A DNA stretch of 64,000 nucleotides from Isoetes taiwanensis (Eukaryota; Streptophyta; Lycopodiopsida; Isoetales; Isoetaceae): contig JAJEKV010000049.1 of assembly GCA_021234155.1 (NCBI GenBank), positions 10,890,292 through 10,954,291 of the forward strand, written 5' to 3'. Below are positions 12,282 through 24,626 of this stretch, in pieces (position 1 is the stretch's first letter; each line of letters opens with the position of its first letter). The notes under the pieces were generated by a model, which worked only from the letters and a program-made list of their open reading frames with translations, ran no database searches and had not been told where the DNA came from. The translations under genes and the position numbers were made by a program.

Positions 12282-14959
12282 TTAGTCGTGGATGTGTGAA
12301 ATTGATAGATGCAGTGGAAGAAAAAGTTGTCATGTAATCACATACATTACCCTTAGGCATGTGGAATAGTTAGATATCAAAGAATGCATAGTGCGAATAG
12401 AATGGGCAGACGTAATGGAATGCATAAAGTCTAGGCTATTGTTTGGCGCTTGTAAAATCATAGACTTCTATTGAAGAACACCGGTCCGATGCATAGTCAA
12501 CACATCACAACAGTATGGTAGTGGAAAATGGGATATTGAAATATTGAATGTGTGGAATGGGAGGTGGAATCTGTATGTAGGTAATGTTTGTGTGTGATGT
12601 GCGTGTGTTCGCAAACCCAAAATGATAGTCACGCGTGTACGTGTAGCCATTGAGCAAGGTATTCTTGTGTTTGAGAGTACACATGGTATTGAACACAAAA
12701 AGGAAAATCCATTGTAAATGATTCATGAAACAAACATAACCAACTTTAGGGTTTAGGACTTAGGCGCTTGTAGTGAGTTCAATGGTATGTTAAGACTTAT
12801 GCATATAACTTATTACTTATGTCCTAGTACTTTTAAAGAACGTATTTTCATATTGTGTGCACAAATTTAACTTGGGATTAGTTTAGTATTATCCATGCGT
12901 AAAAACGTTGTCCTTAATAAAAACCCTTTGGAATATATCTACCTTTGAAAGACTCCATCTATGAGTTCCATATTACATTCTCACAGTTCTTCGAGCTTCA
13001 TGATAATGATTGAACCCTAAACCCATAAACCCTAACTCCAAAACAACTTATCCTTAACCCTTCCACACTTACAAAAATTTATAGCTATTAACAAAGAAAA
13101 GGGTAGTTGAGTGCAATGGAAGGACTCCCTCATAGTTCGAATACATTTGTAGATAAGGCTAGTGTAATCCTACATAAGATATTGCGTGCACAAATTTAAC
13201 TTGACTTTGATTTAGGTAGTATTATCCATACTTAATAAAGTTGTCCTTAGTAATAACCCTTTGAAATTGTCTCTCAGTTCTTCCGGCTTCATGTTATGAT
13301 AAATCCTTGAACCCTAAAATCATGATCCCTAACCTCATAATTTCCGAGCATTAGTCGTGGTTGTGTGGAATAAGTAAACAGAATTAAATTCATAGAATGT
13401 TGTACATGTAATCATGTTCTTAGATGAAATGGAATGCATAGATGTAAAAGATTTTGCATGAATCTAATTCAAGTGTGGTGGAAAGTGCACTTGTGCATAG
13501 GTGATGTTGGCAGGCTTTAGCAACCATTTGTCATGCTGAAGAACGTCGCACTTTATGAATGAGGGATTTTTTTCTTTTTTTCTTTTTTTCTTTTTTTTTT
13601 TTGGGGGGGGCACTCAAGCAGGTTTTATATGTCACTACAATCTCCCATGGTGGGAAGTTCATAATCTGCCATGGTGGTCTCCATCTTTAGCCATCACAGA
13701 AACCCTAAACACTAAACTCTAAATCACGGTTTGGTGAAATAGTTGATAGCATTGCATGTTCTATCCAAGAATTAGTCTTTATAACACGATGAGGGTGTTA
13801 TCACTAACCCTAAAAATGCCAAAACGATAAATCTTAATATTCATCTTCTAAACACACAACGTCAGGAAAGCCAATTGACAATGATACGAAACTTTGCCAT
13901 TAATTGAGAATGAAAATTGCATGTAAAATTGGGTATAAAATTTTGCCATAAGTTGACGATAACAATGGCATGTAATGTTGGATTGCATCTGGAGTTAAAC
14001 TTACTCCTAGCTAGAGTCTTGCATCATGGACATCGCACTTTTTTTTGCAAATCCACTGGTACTTTTAAATTCCGGATGTTTGATAATTGTGGGAAATAAT
14101 AGTTTGGCGAAAGGATCACCAAGCACATAAATCTCCTACTCATTTCGAGAAACATTGGGGTGTAAGAATTCTCGTTTATCCTTTTCTTCTTCTAAGTATT
14201 GATGTCAATTGGGGTTTATGTTCAGTTTTGGAATGGATTAAACTATAATGTCAAAAATTGTAGATAGACCTATGGTTAAATTTGTTGGTCATAAAATACA
14301 TACCAAAAGTACTTACATATTATAAGACATTATCATACTTATTAAACTTGCATTATCATAACAAAGAAGCAACGTACATTTGGGGTTGCGCGCATTTTTA
14401 TTACTTGTTTTAGTCCATTAATCATCCACATGCATGAATAGTTGAACACCTCTTAGTCAATAACATTAATCATCCATATGTCCATATGCAAGCACTGTTT
14501 CATTATATATGGACTTTCCCTGAGTCCATACGCCTCCGAAATTGACGCAAATTTCTAGAATATTATGGTTTTTTTTAATAGAATGATGAAAATTTTTGGG
14601 AAACGTGTAGGTAGGTGAGATGGCAGGTGTTGTTTCTATTAAGCCAAGGAAGACACAGCAAACTCGGGGTCGCGGAAATGCGCCTTCTGTATAAGAGGTG
14701 TTGCTAGTTAAGCTTTCCCAAATGATCACTACAACTAGAAAATAGAGTGTATTATGCACAATAAGATGAGATAGAAAGATAGTAAAATAATTTTAAAGAG
14801 TTCGTATGTAGCATTTGAAAGTAAAGTAATATGTTGACAATGTTTTAGAGTCAAATGTGCACAAAGCTAGGCCCAAATTCCGATTCTCATGGGCACATAA
14901 ATATAAATCACGTTCCAGTAAAATCTCAAAATGCGCAAATCTAACTACATATATACTAT
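12282..14959. other. Intergenic, Helitron-derived and low-complexity DNA
   Basis: This is probably the body of the minus-strand Helitron copies up to about 13.4 kb, with no Rep/helicase frame. AACCCTAAA-type short phrases recur at 12740, 13010-13050, 13310 and 13700. A T/C/G homopolymer patch (TTTTTTTC units then G8) lies at 13567-13610. No gene is supported. Confidence 0.4.
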
Positions 14960-16085
14960 AGTTGGCAACATTGATGCCTCAAATTGGACGCCCGCCCTAT
15001 TTGGGAGGGGGCCTTTCGAGCAAGAGATGATCTCAGACAAAGTCATCAATAAGTGCTGAAGTCCCTAATCTCATCTTCTTCACACACATGGACACCCGCC
15101 CGCCCATATTTGAGGTACTAAATTTGGGGCATGTAATCTACTCTTCATACAGATGGGACTCCAAATTGGGTGTATGCCATGGTGGCAATATATATATTTT
15201 TCCAAATAACTCTTGTATCTCTGAGTTCGTTTTCAAAGTTCTTTAGCTTGTTGGAAAGCTAATCCAGAGACTTTGGCAAAGTCACTAATCACGCATACTA
15301 TTTAGACAAATGGGGTCCCAAATTGGGCGGCCGCCCAATTTGAGGGGCTCCATAGTGGAAGCGTATAGGTTTTTCAGTATCACTCTTGCATCCGAACTCT
15401 GTCCTCGATGTTCTTTAGCTTGTTGGAAAGCTTGTTCAGAGGGCTTTGGTAAAGTCACTATGAAGCATACTATTTATACAAATGGAGCCCAAATTGGGCG
15501 CCCGCCCAATTTGAGGGGCTCCATGGTGGTAGTCTATAGGTTTTTTGGCATAACTCTTGCATCCGGACTCCGTTTTCGATGTTCTTTAGCTTGTTGGAAA
15601 GCTTGTTCAGAGAGCATTGATAAAATCACTAATAGACATAGTATTTACACAAATGGGGCCCCAAATTGGGCGTCCGCCCAATTTAAGAGGTTCCATGATG
15701 GCAGCATATAGATTGGAAAAGTCACTAATAGGACACCTTATCTACACAAATGGGACTCCAAATTGGGCAATTTGAGGGGCTCCATGAAGGTAGCATATAG
15801 GTTTTTCAACATAAAGCAAACATACACTTCACACAAATGAGGCCTCAAATTGGGCGCCCGCCCTATTTGAGGGGCTCCATATGGCCGCAGTGCCAATGGA
15901 AATTAAGCAAAGAATATACTCCACTTGACAACACTGGAGTCTCAAATTGGGCGCTTGCCCTATTTGAGGGGACCTTCCTTGCAAGAGAACAAGTGGGAAA
16001 ACTCAATAATATATCTATTCTTACGCAAATTGGGTCCCAACTTGGGACTTGGACTATTTGAGGGGGTCTATGTTAGCAAGTGTTC
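14960..16085. repeat. Tandem array of ~171-bp units built on a short palindrome
   Basis: The start AAATTGG recurs at 14981, 15164, 15320, 15491, 15663, 15760, 15847, 15944 and 16027. The first spacings are 156-183 bp and later ones are 83-97 bp, so the right half is made of shortened units. Most units hold the palindrome AAATTGGGCG plus 2 nt plus CGCCCAATTT, then GAGGGGCTCCAT and, in long units, TTCTTTAGCTTGTTGGAAAG. The 171-bp units equal 57 codons, which creates a repetitive 133-codon frame at 15310-15711 that I do not regard as a gene. Confidence 0.85.
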
Positions 16086-16548
16086 TCTGCTAATGGGCAA
16101 AATGCATGCCCAAAAGCAAGGGATATGCATCTCCAAAAGTAAGAAAAAGAAGGGTAATGCAGCCAAAAAGCATGGGAGTAGCATTTTATGTATGCATATA
16201 GAGCATGCAAAGAGGACAAACTATACAAAAGGAACAAAAGCAATAAACACATGAGATGCGCTTACCATTTGCGGTCTTGGATATGCATACACTTCAAAGT
16301 ATCTTCTAGATGATGGGCGCCTTCCTAGAGGAGCACATAATGGAGGAGAATAGAGAAGAATAATAGCTTACCTCTATTGTGAGGGAAGAGCATCTTCGGT
16401 TAAAGTGTAACATAATAGAAAATAAAGAATAAAGAAGAAGAATAGCTTACCTCTGGTGTAAGTGGCAAATGCTCTTGCTTCCTCAAAGGCGCTAAAAGGC
16501 ACCTAAAGAAAACGGGTGGAGAGGCTTTGAAAAAGGGACACGTGGCTA

Positions 16549-16714
16549 GTGCCCATTCAATTTCTAAAGCACCCACCCGCCAGCTCGATTTAAATTTCAA
16601 ATTTTCAATTTCCCCCCAAAATTTTCCTCCCGTGCCCATTCAATTTCTAAAGCACCCCCCCCCCATTTCGATTTAAATTTCAAATTTTCAATTTCCCCCC
16701 AAAATTTTCCTCCC
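16549..16714. repeat. 83-bp tandem duplication
   Basis: Two copies begin with GTGCCCATTCAATTTC at 16549 and 16632. They differ mainly by a C-run expansion in the second copy. Confidence 0.85.
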
Positions 16715-16924
16715 GCCCGCCTGTTTGAATTTCGAATCCCCATTCACTTCCAGGAATCCTTGAGCGCCCATGAGCGCCCATGTTAGCAACTTCGAGCTTG
16801 ATGTCGCCTAGCGACTTTGTGCCTCCATTGCCTCTACTATCTTCTAAATAGAGGTATTTACATATTTTATTGATTATGTAGCTTTCACCAATCTATGTTT
16901 TGGTTTATCTTGTGAACGTTATCG

Positions 16925-17050
16925 CCTAGTTCTTTTCTTTTCATTGGGGTGTGATCTTGTGTGATTGACGAGTTACTTTTACTGATAACCTAGTTCTTTT
17001 CTTTTCATTGGGGGTGATCTTGTGTGTGATTGACGAGTTACTTTTACTAT
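16925..17050. repeat. 64-bp tandem duplication
   Basis: CCTAGTTCTTTTCTTTTCAT begins copies at 16925 and 16989, each followed by GTGATCTTGTGTG and GACGAGTTACTTTTACT. Confidence 0.8.
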
Positions 17051-17294
17051 AGTTATTCCAGTACATAATGCTATATATCCATTCTTATTTAATATTTCTT
17101 CCCAATGTTATATATCCGTTCTTTCTTTGTTTATTGTTTATTATTTCTTTCCAGTATCATGTGCCCCTCTTATTCAGTTAACTTGAATGTTCTATTAGAG
17201 CCATCCAAAAATGTTGTGGTATCACACAAGCCACAATTCATGAGATGCACTTTGCTTTCCTATCTAGGTTATGAAATGCATTTTGCTTTCCTAT

Positions 17295-17853
17295 AAATTG
17301 GGCGATCGCCCAATATTCATGAGATGCACTTTGCTTCCTTATCTAGGTCAAGAAATGCATTTTTGCTTTCTTATAAATTGGGCTGTTGCCCAAATATAAC
17401 ACTACGGGTGAGTTTAACTCCCAGGTGTAAAACATACTTACCTATTGTCATAACATGACATGTCATTATGCATGGCATGCACACTGCTTATGAAATTGGG
17501 CGGTCGCCCAATATGATAGACAATTATGCTGTGACAATTTATCTAATTTATGTGACTGCTTACACATATCATGATTCATGACTTTGTTTTGCTCACCAAA
17601 TTGGGCCCAATTTGGTGTTTGTCTGACTGCTTATATGCCTCATCAAATTGGGCGGTCGCCCAATTCGGACTGCTTACATGCATCCCTGTTTATCACTGTT
17701 TACACATAAACCTGGTCATAATATAACAATTGATTATGCATGTCATATACTGATATCATATCAAAGAGAAGAGTTCGTGAGATGTACCTGCTGCAGTAAT
17801 CTACCCAGAAAGCATTTTATATTCACCATTTAAATTGGGCGACTGCCCTATTT
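17295..17853. repeat. Cluster of dispersed AAATTGGGCG..CGCCCAATTT palindromes
   Basis: Copies lie at 17295-17316, 17375-17396, 17493-17514, 17594-17617, 17645-17666 and 17832-17853. The arms are largely conserved while the two central bases vary (AT, GT, GT, none, GT, AC). The copy at 17594-17617 is a perfect 24-bp palindrome with no spacer. Around the first two copies the flanking GATGCACTTTGCTT phrase is also repeated, so this is an old, scattered extension of the 15-16-kb array. Confidence 0.8.
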
Positions 17854-20435
17854 ACAAGCTTTTTCACCAGAAACTTCCATATCTATCATCCCCTGTTCAC
17901 AGATTAAGATTCAAAAGATTCATTTAAATCCTTATTTTTAAACCGTTTAAATTGGGAGATTTTGCCAGAAAATATTCCATTGACCTTCGCATGGTTTTGT
18001 GCTGTTGATTCTGGATGAATCCTTATCTAAAAAGCTTCATTAAGAAGCCCAACAAAATAGAAGCCATAGCCTACCGGAATGGATTACTTGCTCCAGTTGT
18101 TTCCTGCTTGCAGCGGAATTGCAGCCTCCGATCTTCTAACTTCAAAGCTGTTGCTGCATCTCCCAGAACTGTGTTGCAGGTACCGATGGGGCATGCATCT
18201 GAATCGGCCACAACCAAGTGCTCATCTTCATCATTGCCATCGCGCAGCTCCGCCGCCGGCCTGTTGCGTTAAGATATTAGGGTTAGATAATAATGGTTGC
18301 CTATTTTTATGTTCCCCTTTTTTTTAGGTGTATTCGAAGCATAGCCTATATTCTTCTATATCTAATTCAAATTCATGTATAAGGGTAAGACAATTGAGAC
18401 ATGGCTTGGTAGTGACCCGCGGAGACCCTTACAATATCATAACTGAGGATGCTGCAGTTCGTCTCAATTTTATCATTTTCTAGAAGTCTTCGAGTTTGCT
18501 TCACATGCGGCGACGGTTATCCAATTTTCAGGAATGCTAATTTGTGGGATCCTTGTGGCACAAGGATCCCACAAATTAGCATTCCTGAAAATTGGGGCAA
18601 AGGACGTGGCAGCACAAGGATGCACCACCGGACAAAAATTCGACCCAGTTATGATATTGTTTGGTGCTTGATTAGTGGTGGTGATAATATACACATATTC
18701 TCCTACCTCGACCTTGCATCCTAACTAGGTTTATGTCTATGCTAACATGGAGGTTGCGCAGGCATCTATTCTAATCAATGTAAGCATGCTATGGGTATAG
18801 GACATGTTGGGCATCATAATGATTATCATCATGTTACCCTAATACATGTCTAAAGGTATGTCTACTTTGATGTTAATGCAGGGATGGTGGCGCTTCTATG
18901 CTATTTAGAGTGGATTCAAATGTGTCGCCGCCGCCATAAACCTCGATGCCCACTGTCACGGGGCATGCATTATTTTCACATGGTATATAGCATGCCTCCT
19001 CTCTTGCGACTGTTGCATGTGAACCCAGCCTTCGCCCGTCGTAATGACTATGCCAGTTAATTGCATATGATGGAGATGGCAGCTAGTTGATGAAATGTTG
19101 TATTGACGGAAGAATTCAGAAAATGGTCCATAAATTCAGGTTTTGTCCAAAAATAATGAAATTGTGCTTATGCATGAATAGTTGAACATCTCTAAAAGCA
19201 TGTCAGTGTACATTAAGAACATTTTCTTTGTTAAAGCTAGCTTTTTTTCATTGATAACATTCATCAAGGCATAGTGTTACACCATGTTTGAAAAAATGGC
19301 GAAGTTGGCCAAGGATCACTTTTCATTCATGCAAAATCTAATAATACATCTGGTAGTTTGAAATGCTTAAAAGTCTCAACGTGAATCCTCATTAATGTTG
19401 GCCACAAATTTTAGATATTCAAGACATGTTCAAGTCATTTTCCTCTTATTGAATGAGTATACATCTTGGAGAGTAATACTGCAACAAAGTAATACTTGGG
19501 TAGCCTTCCTTATACACGCCCCCAAACACACAACCCAACTTGGCAACAATCATCATTGCTCACGTTTTATCTTCCAACATAAGCTAATCCTAAAGAGGGC
19601 TAGCTCACTTCATGCAGATGAGGAATGGAGGAGGGAGAATCTACTTTTAAAAAATGAAGTAGAAGTAGAAACTTATTTTGTAAAATAATGAAAGTTATTG
19701 CAGATGTTAAGATCTGGACCCTGACACCATCATGATGTTGTGATAAAAACATATTCACCTGGTAGAACCTTTTCAGGCATTTTAGAGAAGTAGCATGAAT
19801 TCTGCATATGAAGATACACATACTAAATCACTTACCTAATTCCTCATGTCTGAAATATCCCATAGATGAATGCCTAAAAAAACCACAAATACAATTGTTA
19901 TCCTATTGTTTAAATTTGGTTTTTCCGGGGTTCCGAAAACGTTTTCGAATTTTTTCTTGATTTGATTTCGTAAGGTTTGGAGGGTTTTGGTGGCCGGGAA
20001 AAGATTCAAGTTCACCAAAAATCGGGCATTTCGTTCTACTATGATTTCCAAATCGGCAATTTTGGGGTCGATGGGTTATCCCCAGTTTTTGGGATTCTTA
20101 TCTGGGATGGGTGATCATCGGCATGCCTGCCACGGTTGCGGATGGAGTTGTGGAGATAAAACTATTAGTTATGGAGCATGATACGAGCATGGATTAAAAT
20201 TTTCAAGGTCTTGTGGGCTAACCATTCTGTATACTGGCAAACGCTTGGTTTCGCTCTCTTCGCTCTATGGCGGTATTTTTATTTTTATTCTTATTCTTCC
20301 TTTGAAGGTTTAGGTAGTTTGTCCTGCATTCTTGCTGCCGAATTTGTGTGCAGCCTGTTCTGGAAGGGGTTTATTTGCATCGATTGGAATTTGTATTGCA
20401 TGCAAAGAAAACTGGGTCTGTTTTAATTTGAAGAA
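17854..20435. other. Mostly noncoding; weak ORF and long palindrome
   Basis: An ATG frame at 18015-18272 (85 codons, Ser/Arg/Ala-rich, transit-peptide-like) has a possible donor (TTGCAG then gtacc) at about 18180. The opposite strand is also open there, so I do not call a gene. The perfect palindrome at 18521-18595 is listed separately. The stretch 19900-20435 may be promoter and leader of the lipase pseudogene that follows. Confidence 0.3.
18521..18595. repeat. Perfect 75-nt palindrome
   Basis: The left arm (18521-18557, starting CCAATTTTCAGGAATGC) and the right arm (18559-18595) are exact reverse complements over 37 bp, separated by a single G at 18558. The centre contains two GGATCC sites. 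No flanking target duplication is visible. Confidence 0.95.
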
Positions 20436-21437
20436 ATGGATGGGTTAGTGAGCAAAGCAATTATGATGGGAGTATCTATGTTTCCAAAAGCGCAGATGGG
20501 TACGCATGAAAAGGCTCGCATGTTGCAAGTTCATGCATGTTCTGGTCAGGGCCCCCAATCCCAAGAAGAGGTAACTATGCCTAAACCTCTTGTGGAGATC
20601 AGTGGATCGGGTCCTCTTCCGTGGCTTACCCGGACCACTTAGATTTATGTGGTTTTCTAAGCAAAAGCAAGAACATTTTTCAAAGCGTAATCGGGAGGAA
20701 GGGAAGATGCCCCTCGGGTTTCAAATTTGACGCTGGATCGACCGAGTTTTCTCAAGCGAGGGATGTGGGTTTACCAAATGGAAAGTTAGAAATTCATAAA
20801 ATAGATAATCAAGAGGATACAAGACAATTTGGGTCCACAAGTTTTGGAAATTTAGGAAAGGCTCTGCAGCCAAAGAAATGGTAATCGATGATTCCTACGT
20901 GTGAGGAATGTGAAGAGAAAATCGCATTACTCCTCCGAACCGCTTCGCAGGCAAAGGAGCGTGGCGCCATGGGTGCATCATCATCATCACCTCCATTATC
21001 GCCTCCATGCGGGATCGGAATGTGGAGAATGTTGTGTTGCGTGATGCAGAGGGCGATTCATCACCTGCCTGGGAAGTTCCACATGTTCAGGTGCACCATA
21101 CAAAAGAAACTTTTACTGAGTTTTTGTCCCAGGTTCCACTTTCTGAGCTTAAGAGCATCTCTAGATTGGCACATCTTTCCAAACTTGCTTATACAATACA
21201 GAGTATTAAGGTACTTTTTATAGCCTTTAGTTGCATTTAAACTTGCAGACTCAAGAACTATATCATTTAAAATTTGTTACTTCATCAATACAACAAAAAA
21301 GTCAAGCGCTTGCAAAAAGATCTGACATCACTTAATGAGGATAAACAAGGAGAGGTTATTGAGAGTGATGAGAGTGAGATGCATGAAAGGAATTTTATCA
21401 ATCCAGCATCTGCTTATTCTTCTTGGGTTTCTTTTTA
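20436..21437 (+). pseudogene. PLIP-type (class 3) plastid lipase pseudogene, 5' part
   Basis: Plant PLIP lipases release acyl groups from plastid glycerolipids; this copy holds only the N-terminal part, without the GxSxG lipase core. An ATG at 20436 opens a frame that must shift at least twice (about 20.62 and 21.0 kb) and meets a TAA near 20882. At 21100-21210 the protein reads ETFTEFLSQVPLSELKSISR then HLSKLAYTIQSIK, matching the conserved pre-lipase block of PLIPs. A GT donor at 21211 and an AG acceptor at 21247-21248 join in phase 0 to TQELYHLKFVTSSIQQK, the next conserved PLIP block. A further frameshift follows at about 21320, and the trace ends near 21437 with PASAYSSW. I am fairly sure of the family. 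The copy cannot make a lipase. Confidence 0.6.
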
Positions 21438-22297
21438 ACAGATTTTCTTATCCTTACATCAGAATCCAGCACTGTTGAAGGTGGCTTTGTAGATTATTGG
21501 GATTATCATGTGACGTTCACCAAGTCTTCAAGGTTTTATCCCCCCCCTTATTTGCTCTGAATTTAATACAACCTATCGATTTTTCTTTGATTAATTAGAG
21601 TCTTTGAATGTTGGTAGTACAGAACAGGAGCATATTGTAAAGGACCATGGTGACAGAACCAGATTAGGCTATCATGTTTATTGAATTTGAGTATAAGCAT
21701 AATTCAAATTGCATTTGCTGTAATGTTATCAAGTTGGCCCTCTTTTCTTTTGTTTATTTAGTTGATTTTAATCTTTGAGAAACAATAATAATTTTTTTTT
21801 TTGCTCGCTTTTTGTACAGAGCAGAGGAACATCTACCTAATACTCTTCGCCAAGTTTTAATCTATGTAAGGATCATAAGATTAAATTGCTCAAGCAAGAC
21901 GTAACTTATTTGGTTTACTTCCTTTTTGAATTATGCAGGTGATATCCTCTGTTCAAACCATGTAACTTGCACATCTGCTAGAGATCTCTACATTATTCAT
22001 CCGTCTTAACTCTCCTTTTCATTCATGGCAATGCTGCCAACACAAAATGCCCCAAATGCATCACGTCTCTGGATGATCTATGTTTCAACCTAAGATTTGG
22101 TTGCATATTCTCATTAACGTTGACACTTGCTTGGATGGATTATCTTTAAGGTACTTATCTTATATTATAATGTTATACCGTAAGTGTGTAGTGCATCGAG
22201 CCCTAATTTGAATGGCCGAGATCATCTGGATGCATCCGAAGGCCTAGATTTATTGCACAACTTACCAACACTGTGATTGGTCATGCTTCGATCTCTT
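21438..22297. other. Intergenic; no later lipase exons found
   Basis: This is the region where PLIP catalytic exons would be expected, but no GxSxG-containing frame was seen. It is AT-rich with a T-run at 21793-21802. Confidence 0.4.
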
Positions 22298-23888
22298 AAG
22301 GGGAAAGGGTAAATGAAAATGGGGAAAAGAAAAAGGGAAGTGGAAAGGGAGAATGTGAAGGACAAAAAGGCATGGGGAAAAGGGAAAAGGGTAAAAGGAA
22401 AAGGGAAAAGGGTGGGGATAAGAGAAGAGAAAAAGGCATGGAAAACGAAAAAGGGAAAGGGAACCTGGGAAAAGGGCACGAGGGAAGGAGGAAGAGATAA
22501 AGTGGAAAAGGTAAATGGAAAGGGCATGAAAAAAAAAGGAAAGAGGAAAAGGTTGAAAAAAGGAGAAAATGAAGGAGAAAAAAAAAGCATGGAAAAGGGG
22601 AGGAGAAAAAAAACATGGGAAAAGGGGGAAAAAGAGAAGCGTTGAGGAAAGAGGAAAAAGGAAGGGACAAATAACATAGGAAAAGGGAAAAAGAAGAGAG
22701 GGAAAGGGAAGGGAAAAACCGCATCAAGAAAAGAGGAAGAGTGAAAGGTTGGAAAAATGTGGAAAAGGGAAGGGACAAGGGGGAACAAGAAAAGGATGGG
22801 GAGAGGGGAAAAGAAAAGGGACATAGAAAAAGGGAAAGTGAGAAGAAAGAAAAAGGAAAGGGAAAAGGGGGAAAGGGAACCTAGGTAAAGGTCACAAGGA
22901 AAAAGAAAGAGGGAAACGAGAAAAGGGAAGGGAGGAAGGGCATGAGAGAAAAGGGAAGAGGAAAATGGTGAAGAAAGGGAAAAAAGAAGAAAGGGAAAAG
23001 AAAAGGGGCAAGAGAGAAAGGGTGGGGAAAAGAGGAAAATGGGTATAGGAAATAAGAGAATAAAACAAATGTGGCAAAGGGGGAAAACGGAAAGAAAAAA
23101 ATCCATCAAGAAAAGGAAAAGGGAAAGGGAAGCAGAGGAGTAATGGAGGGGAGGGAAAGGGAAAAAGGACATGAGGAAAGGAAAAGAGAAAAGAAAAAGG
23201 AAGGGTTGAAAGAAGGGAAAATTGCACGGGAAGAGGGAAAGGGTGGGAAAATGAGGAAAAGGAAGCACGGGAAAAATAGAAAGAAGAAAAGGGTGGGAAA
23301 AAGGGCATGGGAAAAGGGAAATAGAAAAGAAAAAAGAATGGAAAAGGGGGGAAAGAGAGAGAGGCATGGGAAAAAGGAAATGAGGAAAATGGAAAAGGGG
23401 AAGAGAAAAAAGGAACATGGAAAAGGGAAAGAGGGAAAGGGTGAGGAGATGGAAAAAGGGAAGGTAAAAAGGGCATGGAAAACGGGAGGGAGAAAAGAAA
23501 AGTGGAAGGGAAAAGGGCACACAAAAAAAGGAGGAAAAGAGTGGGAAAAGGAGGAAAAGACAAGGGAAAATAGGCATGGAAAAGGGCGAAAGAGAAAGGT
23601 TGAGAAAAAGGGAAGACATGGAAAAAGGGTGGGGAAAAGAGTAGGCATAAAAAAAGAGAAAGGGGAAGGGAAAAGGGCAAAGAAAAAAGAGAAGAGGGAA
23701 AAGGTGGAGAAAGGAGCAAAAGGGAAGGGAAAAAGGTTATCGGGAACAGGGAAGGGGGAAGGAAAGGGATGGGAAAACAAGAAAACATGTGAGAAAGACG
23801 AGAAAAAAAAAGGAAAAGAAAAAAAAAGTAGAGAAAATAAGAAAAAATGAAATGCGGGATAGAGCAAAAGGGAAAGGGAAAGGGATAG
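22298..23888. repeat. 1.6-kb homopurine (A/G) tract
   Basis: The plus strand is almost entirely A and G for about 1.59 kb, made of variants of GGGAAAAGG. Most of the rare pyrimidines occur in CATGG/CATAG steps every ~40-70 bp, suggesting a decayed minisatellite whose unit contained one CAT. Long frames on both strands (Lys/Glu/Gly-rich on plus, Phe/Ser/Leu/Pro-rich on minus, up to 465 codons) follow from the lack of stop codons and are not genes. It ends about 45 bp before a Helitron 3' hairpin. Confidence 0.9.
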
Positions 23889-23933
23889 GGCTTTTCTCAC
23901 TGCATCCCAAAGCATTTACAGGCTCTCAACTTA

Positions 23934-23962
23934 TGCCCAGCAACGCTGGGCACCATTACTAG
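23934..23962 (+). mobile_element. Helitron 3' terminus, copy C
   Basis: A perfect 8-bp hairpin (TGCCCAGC, loop AAC, GCTGGGCA; 23934-23952) is followed by CCATTACTAG, ending at 23962 with host T next. The element lies to the left and may include the purine tract. Its 5' end was not found. Confidence 0.7.
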
Positions 23963-24092
23963 TGATGTTTTAACATGTGTTTTACTATAGTAGGAGACAA
24001 TAACCATATTACTATTCAGATTTGACAAAAATGGAGAACCATCACAACTTGCTCCTGTTGATATCTATGTCATTGATATCTATGTCAATACA

Positions 24093-24262
24093 GTGGATCT
24101 GATGTAAGAACCTCCCATAGTGACAGCGAACACTGTTCTCTCAATTCTATCGGTTGATTACCCTACAGAATAAAATGTCTGTGGATTTGATGTAAGAACC
24201 TCCCATAGTGACAAATAACACCTCTCAATTCTATCGGGTTGATTACCCTGCAATAAAATGTC
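24093..24262. repeat. 88-bp tandem duplication
   Basis: GTGGATYTGATGTAAGAACC begins copies at 24093 and 24181. Both contain CTCAATTCTATCGG and end in AATAAAATGTCT. Confidence 0.85.
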
Positions 24263-24374
24263 TTGCTATGTATCGATGATGGTGCATCCTTGCCCACATT
24301 TTAGGGGCATTCTCAAACATCGAATTTGCATACAAATCGCCATTTGTCAAGGGCGGTGTACACACGCTTTTTAG

Positions 24375-24626
24375 GAGATCGCAAAGGCAATAAAGGTAAG
24401 CTAAGAGAGCATTGTTCTTCATGACTTGGAACTTTAATGGTTTTCTAACTTCTAATGTTTTGATAGGCAGAGGAAATATGAAGAATTTAAAGTAGGAGTG
24501 AATGGCTTAGTTGCCAAGGCTATTAAAGTGCCAGAGGAGGATTGGAAAATGCCAGATGGGGCACTTCTTGAAAAACATCCAGGTTTCAACCATCATAAGA
24601 AGGCTGGTGCTATGATGGCTCTGGTA
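24375..24626 (+). pseudogene. Cellulose synthase A (CesA) gene fragment
   Basis: CesA is the plasma-membrane glycosyltransferase that polymerises UDP-glucose into cellulose. Here a short exon end (24375-24395) meets a 75-bp GT-AG intron (donor 24396, acceptor ending 24470) and joins in phase 0 to an exon reading [16 protein letters not shown], then VPEEDW.MPDG, then [14 protein letters not shown], ending at a GT near 24624. These blocks are the plant CesA region leading up to the first catalytic Asp, but about 40 residues normally lying between MPDG and HHKKAG are deleted. The catalytic motifs are absent. It sits between Helitron 3' ends at 23962 and 26061, consistent with gene capture. Family identification is firm; the extent of the first exon is not. 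Confidence 0.72.

Noticed and set aside
22222-23915. Very long open frames (up to 465 codons) on both strands
   Set aside because: They lie wholly in the homopurine tract, where stop codons are rare by composition; the products are only Lys/Glu/Gly or Phe/Ser/Leu/Pro.
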